50,433 nucleotides of DNA, taken from NCBI RefSeq assembly GCF_003287355.1, contig NZ_QMIM01000034.1, forward strand, positions 1-50,433. Reading direction: 5' to 3'. Shown piece by piece: positions 14,845 through 23,750 of this stretch (position 1 is the first letter of the stretch; the number at the start of each line of letters is the position of its first letter). Origin of the DNA: Halorubrum sp. 48-1-W (GTDB lineage: Archaea; Halobacteriota; Halobacteria; Halobacteriales; Haloferacaceae). Below the pieces are notes generated by a model, which saw only the letters and a list, made by a program, of their open reading frames with translations, had not been told where the DNA came from and did no database searches. Both the position numbers and the translations under genes were made by a program.

Positions 14845-14867
14845 CGGATCGACGACGACCCGATCAC

Positions 14868-15866
14868 ATGGAAACGCGGAAGGTGCAAGTCACCGGCGGC
14901 TCGACGTACACGGTCTCGATCCCGAAGTCCTGGGCGACCGAGAACGACGTCGGGGCGGGAAGCGAGGTCGAGTTCTACCCCGACGGCGACTCGCTCTTCC
15001 TCACGCCGCGCTCGGAGGAGGAGCGCACTCGGGGCACCCTGGAGATCACCGACCTGACCGGGCAAGACCTCACCCGCGCGGTGACGACGATGTACGTCAG
15101 CGGGTTCGACGTGATCGAACTGACCGGCGGCGACATCACCACGGAACAGCGCTCGACGGTCCGGGAGGCTGTTCAGAGCCTCGTCGGCCTCGAGGTACTG
15201 GAAGAGACGCAGGACCGCGTCGTGATCCGGGACCTGCTGGACTCCTCCGAGCTGTCCATCCACAACGCCGTCACCCGGATGCGACTGATCTCGCTTTCGA
15301 TGCTGGAGGACGCGATCACGGCGCTCTCGGAGCTCGATCACGACCTCGCACGCGACGTCATCGGCCGCGACGACGACCTCGACCGGCTGTGGCTCGTCGT
15401 CTCGCGAATCTTCCGTGCCACGCTCCGGACGCCGAAGGCCGCGGAGGAGCTCGGGCTCCCCCGCGAGGAGTGTTTCGACTACCACTCGAGCGCCCGCCAA
15501 CTGGAGCGGGTCGGCGACCACGCCACCAAGATCGCCCACCTGACGCTGAAAATCGAGGAGCCGCTTCCCGAGGACGTCATCGGTGCCGTCGACGACCTCC
15601 ACGACGACGCCGTCGAGGTGGTCGACACGGCGATGGACGCGCTCTTCGCCGAGGACAACGACGAGGCCACCCGGCTGGCGAACGAGGCGCGTACCGGCGT
15701 ACGGGCCATCGACGAGCGCGTGCGGGCCATCGACGAACTGCTCCGCGGGCTGGACCCGACGCGCGCACAGCTTTTGGGTCTCGTGGTCGACTCCGTCCTC
15801 CGGTCGGCCGATTACGGGGGGAACGTCGCCGAGACCGCCCTCCAGAAGGCCGCGCCGACGCCGTAA
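14868..15866 (+). CDS. AbrB-PhoU phosphate-signalling regulator
   Basis: A 332-aa protein of the haloarchaeal PhoU type. Residues 1 to about 48 form an AbrB/SpoVT-like swapped-hairpin DNA-binding domain (TRKVQVTGGSTYTVSIPKSW). The rest holds two PhoU helical bundles, the second with the metal-site pattern HSSARQLERVGDHATKIA. PhoU proteins couple phosphate supply to transporter and two-component signalling; fusion to a DNA-binding domain suggests direct transcription control. No pst transporter genes lie next to it, so its targets are elsewhere. It has its own promoter. Confidence 0.87.
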   Translation: METRKVQVTGGSTYTVSIPKSWATENDVGAGSEVEFYPDGDSLFLTPRSEEERTRGTLEITDLTGQDLTRAVTTMYVSGFDVIELTGGDITTEQRSTVREAVQSLVGLEVLEETQDRVVIRDLLDSSELSIHNAVTRMRLISLSMLEDAITALSELDHDLARDVIGRDDDLDRLWLVVSRIFRATLRTPKAAEELGLPREECFDYHSSARQLERVGDHATKIAHLTLKIEEPLPEDVIGAVDDLHDDAVEVVDTAMDALFAEDNDEATRLANEARTGVRAIDERVRAIDELLRGLDPTRAQLLGLVVDSVLRSADYGGNVAETALQKAAPTP

Positions 15867-15955
15867 GTCTCGGACGGCACGGCTCGCCCGCGACCCGAAG
15901 GCGCGAACCGACCGAGTGACGTGTCTTTTTGTCCGTCGGCGGCGGATCCGGTGAC

Positions 15956-16339
15956 ATGCCGGAGATCGAGTTAGGCGTCCCGCGAGGGGTCATCGAGTCG
16001 TTGCCGGAGGGCGAAGACACCGCCGAACGGGACATGCGGCGGGCCATCGCCGGGATCCAGTCCCGATTGAACGAGGAGATCGACGGGAGCGATCCGGCGG
16101 AGGCGGCGGCGGTCGTTGTCGACGCGATCGAACGCATGGAGGAGCAGGCGAGCACCTACCACGAGTTCGTCCCCGAACTCCGCGCGTGGGGGCAGTCGCC
16201 GATCTACGCGATCGCCTGGCGGAACCTCTACGTCGAGCTGATCGGCCAGCTGTACGACCACGAGTGGCTCGCCGGCGAACTCGACCGCGAGCGCAACTTC
16301 CGACTCGTCGACGACGGGATCCGGCTCTCGGACCTGTAG
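15956..16339 (+). CDS. Haloarchaeal hypothetical protein, 127 aa
   Basis: An acidic, mostly helical protein starting MPEIELGVPRGVIESLPEGE. A long helix (DMRRAIAGIQSRLNEEI) and an aromatic-rich segment, WGQSPIYAIAWRNLYVELIG, follow. It has no cysteines, membrane helices or known motif. The ATG at 15956 is preferred because a T-rich TATA-like element (about 15924-15931) lies 24 nt upstream. It converges with the REC-PAS-PAS gene, 22 bp between stops. I do not recognise the family. Confidence 0.75.
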   Translation: MPEIELGVPRGVIESLPEGEDTAERDMRRAIAGIQSRLNEEIDGSDPAEAAAVVVDAIERMEEQASTYHEFVPELRAWGQSPIYAIAWRNLYVELIGQLYDHEWLAGELDRERNFRLVDDGIRLSDL

Positions 16340-16361
16340 CGAGGCGAACCGCCGCGGGTCG

Positions 16362-17558
16362 TCATTCCCCGATATCCCCGTTCCCGCCCGCCCGATACAA
16401 CCAGAGGTGGCCGTCGCCACGCGGAAGGTCGATCGGGCAGTAGGTACGCCGGAGCGTCCGTCCGTCGGCGAGCCCCAGTCGTTCGTCGTGGACCGGCTCT
16501 CGGGTCTCGACGACCGCGTTCAGCCGGCTCACGAACCCCTCCGGGTCGGCGAACCGGTCGCTCACCTCGACTGCGAACCGCTCGCAGTCGGCACCCACCG
16601 CCTCCTCGGGGTCCCCGTCCATCTCGAACAGCTCGAACAGGCGGTCGTTCACGGCGAGGACGCATCGGTCGGCGTCCTCGACGAGCACGCCGTGCGGGAG
16701 CGTGTCGAACACGGTCGACAACACGGCGTTCGTGCGCTCGAGTTCGCGTTTCCGTTCTTCGCGTTCGGTGACGTCCTCGAACTGCGAGAAGACGCGGATG
16801 ACCTCGCCGTCGTCGTCCGTCACCACCTGGTTGTGCCAGACACACCGGATCCGCTCGCCGTCCCGAGTGACGTTCTCGTTGACGCTCCGGTAGCCGCCGC
16901 GGTCCGCGAGCAGGCGGCGCTCTATCTCGGCGACGACCCGCCGCTGGTCGTCGGGGACGATCGGCATCCACGTCCCGCCGATCAGTTCGTCGGCGTCGTA
17001 TCCCGTGACCGTCTCCGCAGCGGGGTTCACCCGAACGATCTCGAACGTCTCGTCGTACTCGATCGTCGCGAGGGGTGACTGCTCGATGAACCGCGAGAGC
17101 CGGTCCTGGCTCGCTGCCAGCGCCCGTCTCGAGCGATGCTGGTCGACGACGTTTCGTACCCGGTTCGCGAGCACGGTGTACTGGTCCGTGCCGCCACCCT
17201 TCTGGAGGTAATCGGTGACGCCGGCTGAGATCGCCTCGCTCGCGATCTCCTCCGACCCCTTGCCCGTGAACAACACGAACGGGACGTCGATCTCACGGTC
17301 ACGGACCGTCTCGAGCAGTTCCAACCCGTCCGTTCCGGACATGTCGTAGTCGCTGACGACGCAGTCGATCCGCTCGTCGTCCGCTGAGAGTGCCTGCAAC
17401 GCGTCGGCAGCAGTGGTCTCGGAACGAACCGAGAGCACGCCGTCGACGCGCTCGAGGTACGTGGCGACGAGCTCGGTGAACGCCCGATCGTCGTCGACGT
17501 GGAGGACCCGGATCCGTCCGTCCCGATGCGCTCTCGATCGATGGAGGGGGTCGACCAT
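16362..17558 (-). CDS. REC-PAS-PAS response-regulator-like protein without a kinase domain
   Basis: A 398-aa protein. Residues ~15-130 form a receiver domain: acidic pocket VLHVDDDR, phosphoacceptor Asp70 in VVSDYDMSG, FTGKGSEE and GVTDYLQKGG. A PAS domain (about 145-260) has NPAAETVTGYDADELIGG and ends FSQFEDVTEREERKRELE. A second PAS-like domain (about 270-385) begins NAVLSTVFDTLPHGVLVED. The protein then ends (GDGHLWLYRAGGNGDIGE) with no HisKA or HATPase. In the phosphoacceptor loop Pro of the usual MPG is Ser. It resembles the large kinase at 19524-22181 over REC and linker. It may be a phosphorylated partner or scaffold rather than an enzyme. The ATG at 17558 starts 15 residues before REC. 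Confidence 0.85.
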   Translation of the reverse strand: MVDPLHRSRAHRDGRIRVLHVDDDRAFTELVATYLERVDGVLSVRSETTAADALQALSADDERIDCVVSDYDMSGTDGLELLETVRDREIDVPFVLFTGKGSEEIASEAISAGVTDYLQKGGGTDQYTVLANRVRNVVDQHRSRRALAASQDRLSRFIEQSPLATIEYDETFEIVRVNPAAETVTGYDADELIGGTWMPIVPDDQRRVVAEIERRLLADRGGYRSVNENVTRDGERIRCVWHNQVVTDDDGEVIRVFSQFEDVTEREERKRELERTNAVLSTVFDTLPHGVLVEDADRCVLAVNDRLFELFEMDGDPEEAVGADCERFAVEVSDRFADPEGFVSRLNAVVETREPVHDERLGLADGRTLRRTYCPIDLPRGDGHLWLYRAGGNGDIGE

Positions 17559-17629
17559 GAGAGTACGCGAGACGGTCGCACGAAATATGTCTTCGGGTCG
17601 GGAAACGAACGCTGTCGATCCCGGACAGT

Positions 17630-17899
17630 CTATTCGGCTCCGGGCTCGGGCGTAGGGCCGCCGTCGTCCCGCCGATCGGGTGTCGAACCGTCGGCGCGGG
17701 CGAGCCGGAAGAGTCCCACGAGCGCGCCGACGACGATGACTGCTCCCTCGATCCGGGCGGCTGTGAGGACCCACGGCTTCGCCTCCGCGTCGTCGGCGTT
17801 CCGGTAGGCGACGCGGGTGAGCACCCGAACGAGCGGGCCGGGGGCGACCGCCTCGATCAGGCCGAATATCCCGACGGCGAGGAGTAGGTGGGCTCGCAT
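17630..17899 (-). CDS. Small two-helix membrane protein (hypothetical)
   Basis: An 89-aa protein with an N-terminal hydrophobic helix (HLLLAVGIFGLIEAVAPGPL) and a second helix, EGAVIVVGALVGLFRL. A polar, acidic C-terminal tail follows. The ATG at 17899 lies 21 nt after a TATA box. It is divergent from fumC, with 86 bp holding both promoters. I cannot assign a function; it is the size of small haloarchaeal inner-membrane proteins. Confidence 0.72.
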   Translation of the reverse strand: MRAHLLLAVGIFGLIEAVAPGPLVRVLTRVAYRNADDAEAKPWVLTAARIEGAVIVVGALVGLFRLARADGSTPDRRDDGGPTPEPGAE

Positions 17900-17920
17900 G
17901 CTTTCCCTTCCACGGCGGAC

Positions 17921-17928
17921 GATAAAAG
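17921..17928 (-). promoter_or_regulatory. TATA box of the small membrane protein gene
   Basis: CTTTTATC on the minus strand, 21 nt from the ATG at 17899. Confidence 0.55.
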
Positions 17929-17953
17929 CGATGCGGCCGCGACGGGAAAGGTA

Positions 17954-17961
17954 GTTTTTAC
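17954..17961 (+). promoter_or_regulatory. TATA box of fumC
   Basis: GTTTTTAC, 24 nt before the fumC ATG. Confidence 0.55.
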
Positions 17962-17985
17962 TCCGTCTCCGGGGAAGGCCCGGAC

Positions 17986-19392
17986 ATGGGTGAAGACTAC
18001 CGCACGGAGGAGGACAGCCTCGGGGAGATGCGGGTGCCAGCGGACGCCTACTGGGGCGCACAGACCCAGCGGGCCGTCGAGAACTTCCCGATCTCGGGGA
18101 TCGCGTTCGGGCGGCGGTTCGTCCGCGCCCTCGGCGTCGTGAAGAAGGCGGCCGCGCAGGCGAACCGGGACCTGGGGTTGATCGACGAGGAGACCGCGGA
18201 CGCCGTCGTCGCCGCCGCCGACGAGGTGATCGCGGGCGACCACGACGACCAGTTCCCCGTCGACGTGTTCCAGACCGGGTCGGGCACCTCCTCGAACATG
18301 AACGCCAACGAAGTGATCGCCAACCGCGCCGCCGAGATCGCGGGCGCGGAGGTCGGCGACCGGGTCGTCCACCCCAACGACCACGTCAACTACGGCCAGT
18401 CGTCGAACGACGTGATCCCGACGGCGATGCACGTGGCCGCCCTCGAGGCGGTCGAGAAGGACCTCGTGCCCGCCCTCGAGACGCTCCACGCCGAACTGGA
18501 GGCCAAGGAGGCGGCGTTCGACGGCGTCGTCAAGACGGGCAGAACCCACCTCCAGGACGCCACGCCGGTCCGGCTCGGACAGGAGTTCGGCGGCTATCGC
18601 ACCCAGATCGCGAAGGGGATAGAGCGCGTCGAGGCCGTCCAGCCGAACCTGCGCGAGCTCGCGCTGGGCGGGACGGCGGTCGGGACCGGGCTCAACACGC
18701 ATCCGGAGTTCCCGGGGCTCGCCGCCGAGTACATCTCGGAGGCGACGGGCACGGAGTTCCGCGAGGCGGAGAACCACTTCGAGGCGCAGGCCGCCCACGA
18801 CGCGATGGCGGAGGCACACGGCGCGCTCCGCACCGTCGCCGGGAGCATGAACAAGATCGCCAACGACCTCCGGCTCCTCGCGTCGGGCCCACGAAACGGC
18901 CTCGGCGAGATCGAACAGCCCGAGAACCAGCCGGGGTCGTCGATCATGCCCGGCAAGATCAACCCGGTCGTCGCCGAGTCGGTCAACCAGGTCCACAAGC
19001 AGGTCGTCGGCAACGACGCCGCGGTCTCGGCGGGCGCGGCTCGCGGCGAGCTCGACTTGAACCTCTACAAGCCCGTAGTCGCGCACAACTTCCTCCAGTC
19101 GACCGAACTGCTCTCGAACACGGCCGAGACGTTCGGCGAGCGCTTCGTCGCGAAGCTGGAGGCCAACGAGGAGCACTGTGAGACCCGCGTCGAGCAGTCG
19201 ATGGCGCTCGCGACCGCGCTGAACCCCGCGATCGGCTACGACAAGGCCTCGAAGGTGGCCAAGCAGGCGCTCGCGGAGGACAGGAGCGTCCGCGAGGTCG
19301 CCGTGAGCGAGGGGTACCTCACCGAGGCGGAGGCCGACGAGGTCCTCGACCCCGAGGCGATGACCCGCCGCGTCATCCTCGGCGACGACTGA
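17986..19392 (+). CDS. fumC: Fumarate hydratase, class II
   Basis: A 468-aa iron-independent fumarase of normal length that hydrates fumarate to L-malate in the TCA cycle (cytosolic homotetramer). Key blocks are QTGSGTSSNMNANEVIANRA, NDHVNYGQSSNDVIPTAMH, the catalytic-His region VKTGRTHLQDATPVRLGQE and the fumarase/aspartase signature GSSIMPGKINP (about 318-328). The ATG start is supported by a TATA box 24 nt upstream. It is monocistronic and convergent with a large sensor kinase gene; a hairpin lies between them. Confidence 0.95.
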   Translation: MGEDYRTEEDSLGEMRVPADAYWGAQTQRAVENFPISGIAFGRRFVRALGVVKKAAAQANRDLGLIDEETADAVVAAADEVIAGDHDDQFPVDVFQTGSGTSSNMNANEVIANRAAEIAGAEVGDRVVHPNDHVNYGQSSNDVIPTAMHVAALEAVEKDLVPALETLHAELEAKEAAFDGVVKTGRTHLQDATPVRLGQEFGGYRTQIAKGIERVEAVQPNLRELALGGTAVGTGLNTHPEFPGLAAEYISEATGTEFREAENHFEAQAAHDAMAEAHGALRTVAGSMNKIANDLRLLASGPRNGLGEIEQPENQPGSSIMPGKINPVVAESVNQVHKQVVGNDAAVSAGAARGELDLNLYKPVVAHNFLQSTELLSNTAETFGERFVAKLEANEEHCETRVEQSMALATALNPAIGYDKASKVAKQALAEDRSVREVAVSEGYLTEAEADEVLDPEAMTRRVILGDD

Positions 19393-19455
19393 GTCGACCG
19401 GGCCGGTGAAGCGGGCGCGTTCGTTCACGCCGCCCGGGTCCGCCTCCGAACGCAC

Positions 19456-19474
19456 GAGGCGTCGACGACGCCTC
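19456..19474. terminator. Hairpin between convergent fumC and sensor kinase genes
   Basis: A perfect 8-bp stem GAGGCGTC/GACGCCTC with a 3-nt loop, 64 bp after the fumC stop. It could act as a bidirectional terminator; there is no U-tract. Confidence 0.4.
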
Positions 19475-19523
19475 CGACGGGACTCTCGGGGATCGGTACG
19501 GCGGTGAATCGGGTCTGGATCGA

Positions 19524-22181
19524 TCACTCGATCAGTTCGACGCCGGACACCTCGAACCGCGCTCCCCCGGTCTCACTCTCAGTGACGGAGATCTCCCAGC
19601 CGTGTGCTGTACAGATCTGTTCGACGATCGCCAGTCCGAATCCGCCCCCGTCCTCGCTCGTCGTGAATCCACTCTCGAGGACGCGCGACCGTTCCGCGGT
19701 CGGGATCCCGGGTCCGTCGTCGGCCACGTAGAAGCCGTCCGGCAGACGGCCGACGGTGACCGTCACCGAATCGCCTCCGTGCTCGATGGCGTTAGCGAAG
19801 AGGTTCTCGAAGACCTCCGGCAGCCGGTCCTCGTCCCCCCGTATCGGTACCTTTCCATCGGTCTCGAGCGTCGCGTCGCTCGTCGCAACGGTCCGCCAGG
19901 ACCGAGTCGCTACCTCCTCGAGTTCGAGAGGAACGGTCTCACCGACCACCTGGCCCCGTCGAGCCAGTGCGAGCGAGTCGTCGAGGAGCTCCTCCATTCG
20001 AGCCAGAGCCCGCATCAGGTCATCGAGGTGCTCGCTGTCACACTCCGTGGCAGCGAGTTCGGCTCGACCCTTGGCGACGTTCAGGGGGCTCCGCAGGTCG
20101 TGTGAGACGACGCCGGTGAACTCGTCGAGTCGATCGCGTTCGCGCGTGAGTTCCGCTTCCCGCTCCCGTAACACCTCGAGCTGTGCGGCGCGTGCGAGCG
20201 CGACGGTCAGCGTGTCGCTCCACAGTTCGATGAGCGCGATCTCCCGTTCGGTGAACGCGTCCGGCTCGGTGGCGCCGACGTTCACCAACCCGTGTCGACC
20301 GAGCGGCACGATCACTTCGCTCTCGATCGGCGTGTCCTCGTTGAACCGGTCGTCGCGTGCGGAGACGTCGCTGACGTATCGGAGCTCCCGTTCCCGGTAC
20401 GCCTCCCACGAGAGCGACCGGGCATCCGCCGTGTACGTCGGTGGCTCCGAGACGAGATCCCGCCCGCGATCGGAGACGGCCACCGGTTCGAGCGCGTCCC
20501 GGTCCTCCGTGCTCAGCCAGATGCCAGCGATGTCGAACTCCAGGACGGATTCGAACGCCTCCAGACCCTTCCGAGCCGCCTCCTCCGGGTCCGTCGTCTC
20601 CAGTAGCGTCCGCGTCGTCGCCTGGAGTTGCTCCAAGCTAGCGTTGTGTCGCGCGAGTCGCCGTTCCTGGCGTTTCCGTGGGGTTATCTCACGCATCGCG
20701 ACGAGGATCCCGTCGATCGTATCGTCGTCGGTGAAGTTCTGCGCGCGACTCTCGATCCAGCGCCAGTCGCCGGCGGCGTCCTCAGCCCGGAACCCGGCGG
20801 TCGAGATCCGACCGGGAGACCTCTTCAACCGTTCGAACTGTCGGCGGATCTCGTCCCGATCGTCCGGGTGGACGTGTTCCAGGGGGTTGTCACCGGTGAT
20901 GGCCAGCGGATCCCACTCGAAGAGGGGTGACGGAGGACTCTGATATTCGACCGTCATGTCCTCGTTCATGACGACCAGTATCTCGGGAGAGTACTCGACG
21001 AGCCGTTCGTAGCGTCGGAGCTCCTCTTCGCGGCGCTTCCGCTCGGTGACGTCGCGTATCGCGCCCCGTAGCTTGACGATCTCGTCGTCGTCGTCGTACA
21101 CGGGTTCGCCGCTCGCGCGAACCCACTTCCGTTCGTTCTCGGCAGTGATCAGCCGGAGGTCGAGCTCGTACGGCTCGCCCGCGTCGTAGCAGTCCTCCAG
21201 CGCGGTCTCGATCGTCGCCCGGTCGTCGGGATGGTAGAAATCGATCGCCGCCTCGATCGTCGGGCGGAACGGACCGTCGGGATCGAGGTCGTGAACGTCG
21301 TACGTTCCCCGCGTCCACCGTAGCTCGTCACGCTCGGCGTCGCTCTCCCAGCCGCCGACGCCCGCTAGCTGTTCCGTTTGCCGCAACAGCTCGCGTCTCC
21401 GTTCGAGCTCCGCTTCGCGCTCCCTCCGTTCGCTGATATCGGAGTAGATCGCGAACCCGCCCGAGCCGTCGTCATAGACGGCGTTCTGAATGAGGAACGG
21501 CCGGAGGCCGTCGGCGGTTCGACGCGTGACCTCCTCCGAGTTGAGAAGCCCGCCGGACCGGACGTGCCGGTTGATCCGTTTCGCTTCGTCGGCGTCGCCC
21601 TCGGGGACGATGTAGCTGTCGAGCGAGTCGCCGACGATCTCGTCGGCGTCGTAGCCGAACGTCTCCTCGAAGGCCGGGTTGACCCGTTTGACGACGGGGA
21701 CGTCGGCCTCGTATTCGACCTCCACCGTCGGCTGTGAGAGCCGATCGAAGAGCGTCCGAAACCGTCGGCGCTCCTCTTCGGCCTGCCGTTCGGCCCGGAG
21801 CTTGCTCACGGCGTTGGTGACACGATTGGCTAAGAGCTCGTACTGGTCCGTACCCGAACCCTTCTGGAGGTAGTCGGTGACCCCCGCGGAGATCGCGTCG
21901 CTGGCGACCTCCTCGTTGCCCTTGCCGGTGAACAGGATGACCGGCAGGTCGGACCACCGCTCGCGTATGCGACGCAGGAACTCGATCCCGTTTCTTCCCG
22001 GCATGTCGTAGTCCGAGACGACGCACTGGTACTCCGTGTCCTCGAGGAGATCGAGTCCCTGGTCCGCGCTCGTCGCCGTTTCGACCGCCAGGCGATCGTC
22101 CTCCCGTTCGAGGAAGGTGGCGGTCAGCTCCGCGAACTCCGCCTCGTCATCGACGTGAAGGACGCTGATTGAGCCGTTCAT
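19524..22181 (-). CDS. Hybrid sensor histidine kinase, REC-PAS(x3)-GAF-HisKA-HATPase
   Basis: An 885-aa soluble kinase. Its REC domain is at the N-terminus (VLHVDDEAEF; phosphoacceptor Asp57 in VVSDYDMPG). Three PAS domains follow: NPAFEETFGYDADEIVGDSL; a PAS_3-like block containing FYHPDDRATIE; and a block containing HVHPDDRDEI that ends with DWRWIESRAQ. A GAF domain comes next (RTLLETTDPEEAARKGLEAF). The kinase core has phosphoacceptor His694 in VVSHDLRSPLNV, an N-box NLFANAIEHGGD, the G1 box DDGPGIP and G2 GGGFGLAIV. With no membrane helix it should sense an internal signal. No separate output regulator is adjacent. The ATG at 22181 starts the REC domain directly. Confidence 0.92.
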   Translation of the reverse strand: MNGSISVLHVDDEAEFAELTATFLEREDDRLAVETATSADQGLDLLEDTEYQCVVSDYDMPGRNGIEFLRRIRERWSDLPVILFTGKGNEEVASDAISAGVTDYLQKGSGTDQYELLANRVTNAVSKLRAERQAEEERRRFRTLFDRLSQPTVEVEYEADVPVVKRVNPAFEETFGYDADEIVGDSLDSYIVPEGDADEAKRINRHVRSGGLLNSEEVTRRTADGLRPFLIQNAVYDDGSGGFAIYSDISERREREAELERRRELLRQTEQLAGVGGWESDAERDELRWTRGTYDVHDLDPDGPFRPTIEAAIDFYHPDDRATIETALEDCYDAGEPYELDLRLITAENERKWVRASGEPVYDDDDEIVKLRGAIRDVTERKRREEELRRYERLVEYSPEILVVMNEDMTVEYQSPPSPLFEWDPLAITGDNPLEHVHPDDRDEIRRQFERLKRSPGRISTAGFRAEDAAGDWRWIESRAQNFTDDDTIDGILVAMREITPRKRQERRLARHNASLEQLQATTRTLLETTDPEEAARKGLEAFESVLEFDIAGIWLSTEDRDALEPVAVSDRGRDLVSEPPTYTADARSLSWEAYRERELRYVSDVSARDDRFNEDTPIESEVIVPLGRHGLVNVGATEPDAFTEREIALIELWSDTLTVALARAAQLEVLREREAELTRERDRLDEFTGVVSHDLRSPLNVAKGRAELAATECDSEHLDDLMRALARMEELLDDSLALARRGQVVGETVPLELEEVATRSWRTVATSDATLETDGKVPIRGDEDRLPEVFENLFANAIEHGGDSVTVTVGRLPDGFYVADDGPGIPTAERSRVLESGFTTSEDGGGFGLAIVEQICTAHGWEISVTESETGGARFEVSGVELIE

Positions 22182-22257
22182 TATCTGCGAACTGGTAGCT
22201 AGTGACAAGAGTCCGTACGAGAGGATAAATCCGACGGACGGCCCGTCAGTGACTTCT

Positions 22258-22277
22258 CCCACGACTGAAGTCGTGGG
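22258..22277. repeat. Solitary hairpin with TGAA tetraloop (IS200/IS605-end-like)
   Basis: CCCACGAC and GTCGTGGG make a perfect 8-bp stem around TGAA, followed by GCTTCCTCC-type sequence. Such palindromes occur at ends of haloarchaeal IS200/IS605 (TnpB-type) elements and as solo remnants. No transposase is adjacent. Confidence 0.55.
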
Positions 22278-22354
22278 CTTCCTCCGTGTTCCGCTGTGAT
22301 CGACCGTCGAGCCGATCGCCGAACGGTACCTCGACGGATCCGTCGCCTCGATCA

Positions 22355-22399
22355 GGCGTCAACGAGGCGATCGATCCGGCGTCGACGAGGCGATCGATC
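22355..22399. repeat. 23-bp-period imperfect tandem repeat
   Basis: GGCGTC(A/G)ACGAGGCGATCGATC occurs at 22355 and 22378 with one mismatch. It is intergenic. Confidence 0.75.
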
Positions 22400-22488
22400 A
22401 GCCGACCCGTCCGACGTGTCGCCGACGATGACGCCCCCTCCTCGTGCCCGTCTTCCGTCGTATCCGTCGCTCGCGCCGGATCGGCACC

Positions 22489-22495
22489 ATTTAAG
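22489..22495 (+). promoter_or_regulatory. TATA box of the sucCD operon
   Basis: ATTTAAG lies 26 nt before the sucC ATG. Confidence 0.6.
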
Positions 22496-22521
22496 CCGCC
22501 GTCGAACGCCCTTCGAAACGG

Positions 22522-23667
22522 ATGAAACTTCACGAGTATCAAGCGAAGTCTATCTTCGCGGACGCCGGGATCCCGGTGCCGGACTCCCGGCTCGCGACGT
22601 CCGTCGAGGAGGCGCTCGACGCCGTCGACGAGATCGGCTACCCGGCCGCGATCAAGGCGCAGGTCCACGTCGGAGGTCGCGGGAAGGCCGGCGGGATCGA
22701 GATCGCGACCGACCGCGAGGAGGCAGAGGCGTACGCCGAACGGATCCTCGGGATGGACCTCAAGGGGTACACCGTCGACCAGGTCCTCGTCGAGGCCGGC
22801 GTCGACTTCGTCGACGAGCTGTACGTCGGCGTGACGATGGACCGCAGTGAGGGAAAACCGGTCCTGATGGTGTCGACGGAGGGCGGCGTCGACATCGAGG
22901 AGGTCGCGGCGGAGACCCCCGACGCGATCGCGCGCGAGCACGTCGACCCCGCGTTCGGGCTCCACCCGTATCAGGCCCGCAAGGTCGTCTACGAGGCCGG
23001 CGTCGACGCCGACGTCGCGCTGGACGTGGCGTCGATCCTCTCGACGCTGTACGACCTCTACGAGGACAGCGACGCCTCCGAGATCGAGGTCAACCCGGTG
23101 ATGGTCACGAGCGACCGCGACGTGGTCGCCGCCGACGCCGTCATGAACATAGACGAGGACGCGCTGTTCCGCCAGCCCGACCTCGCGGAGCTGGCGGAGG
23201 CGTCCTACGAGGACGACCTCGAACGCAAGGCCGGCGAGTACGGCTTCGATTACGTCCGCCTGTCGGGGAACGTCGGCATCATCGGCAACGGCGCGGGGCT
23301 GGTGATGACGACGCTCGACCTGGTGGACTACTACGGCGGGAAACCCGCCAACTTCCTCGACATCGGCGGCGGCGCGAAGGCCGAGCGCGTCACCAAGGCG
23401 CTCGACATGGTCTTCTCCGACCCAAACGTCGACAGCGTCGTGTTCAACATCTTCGGCGGGATCACTCGCGGCGACGAGGTCGCCAAGGGGATCAACGAGG
23501 CGCTCGCCGAGTTCGACGAGATCCCGAAACCGGTCGTCGTCCGGCTCGCGGGGACCAACGCCGAGGAGGGGATGGAGATCCTGAACACCGACCTGATCGA
23601 GGTCGAAGAGACGCTGGAGGCCGCGGTCCAGCGTGCGGTGAAGAACGCGGAGGAGGTGGCCCAATGA
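22522..23667 (+). CDS. sucC: Succinyl-CoA synthetase (ADP-forming), beta subunit
   Basis: A 381-aa ATP-grasp subunit of normal length. It starts MKLHEYQAKSIFADAGIPVP, with the lysine-rich ATP-grasp segment IKAQVHVGGRGKAGGIEIA. The C-terminal CoA-ligase domain shows NFLDIGGGAKAERVTKALDM and VFNIFGGITRGDEVAKGI. With SucD it converts succinyl-CoA, ADP and phosphate to succinate, CoA and ATP in the TCA cycle. Its TGA overlaps an ATG (ATGA at 23664-23667), which now opens a 28-codon frame instead of sucD because of an insertion. Confidence 0.96.
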   Translation: MKLHEYQAKSIFADAGIPVPDSRLATSVEEALDAVDEIGYPAAIKAQVHVGGRGKAGGIEIATDREEAEAYAERILGMDLKGYTVDQVLVEAGVDFVDELYVGVTMDRSEGKPVLMVSTEGGVDIEEVAAETPDAIAREHVDPAFGLHPYQARKVVYEAGVDADVALDVASILSTLYDLYEDSDASEIEVNPVMVTSDRDVVAADAVMNIDEDALFRQPDLAELAEASYEDDLERKAGEYGFDYVRLSGNVGIIGNGAGLVMTTLDLVDYYGGKPANFLDIGGGAKAERVTKALDMVFSDPNVDSVVFNIFGGITRGDEVAKGINEALAEFDEIPKPVVVRLAGTNAEEGMEILNTDLIEVEETLEAAVQRAVKNAEEVAQ

Positions 23668-23750
23668 GTTCTATCGTACGTTCACTCGCTCCCGACGGTC
23701 GCTCGTTCACGAAGCATAACCTCACGCTCACCACGGGGTGGTTCGCGTGA
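23664..23750 (+). CDS. 28-aa intercistronic frame between sucC and sucD
   Basis: It starts with the ATGA overlap at the sucC stop and stops at TGA inside the sucD start (GTGA at 23747-23750). It therefore bridges the two genes with 4-nt overlaps on both sides. The peptide (starting [20 protein letters not shown]) has no recognisable motif. I infer that it is the old sucD start codon followed by inserted DNA. It could still serve to pass ribosomes from sucC to sucD. Confidence 0.4.
   Translation: MSSIVRSLAPDGRSFTKHNLTLTTGWFA

Larger units (their letters stand above)
14549..14867. other. 319-bp gene-free interval between tRNA-Glu and the PhoU-like gene
   Basis: It holds the divergent promoters of the tRNA and the PhoU-like gene, a 23-bp tandem repeat (14623-14686), and an A/T-rich half (about 14700-14850) with several TATA-like blocks. 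A 17-codon frame at 14726 has badly spaced promoter signals and is not called. No other gene is visible. Confidence 0.6.
22182..22521. other. 340-bp gene-free interval before sucC
   Basis: It contains the 5' region of the sensor kinase, a solitary hairpin (22258-22277), a 23-bp-period imperfect repeat (22355-22399) and the sucC promoter. No coding frame with haloarchaeal codon bias and a start is convincing. Confidence 0.6.
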
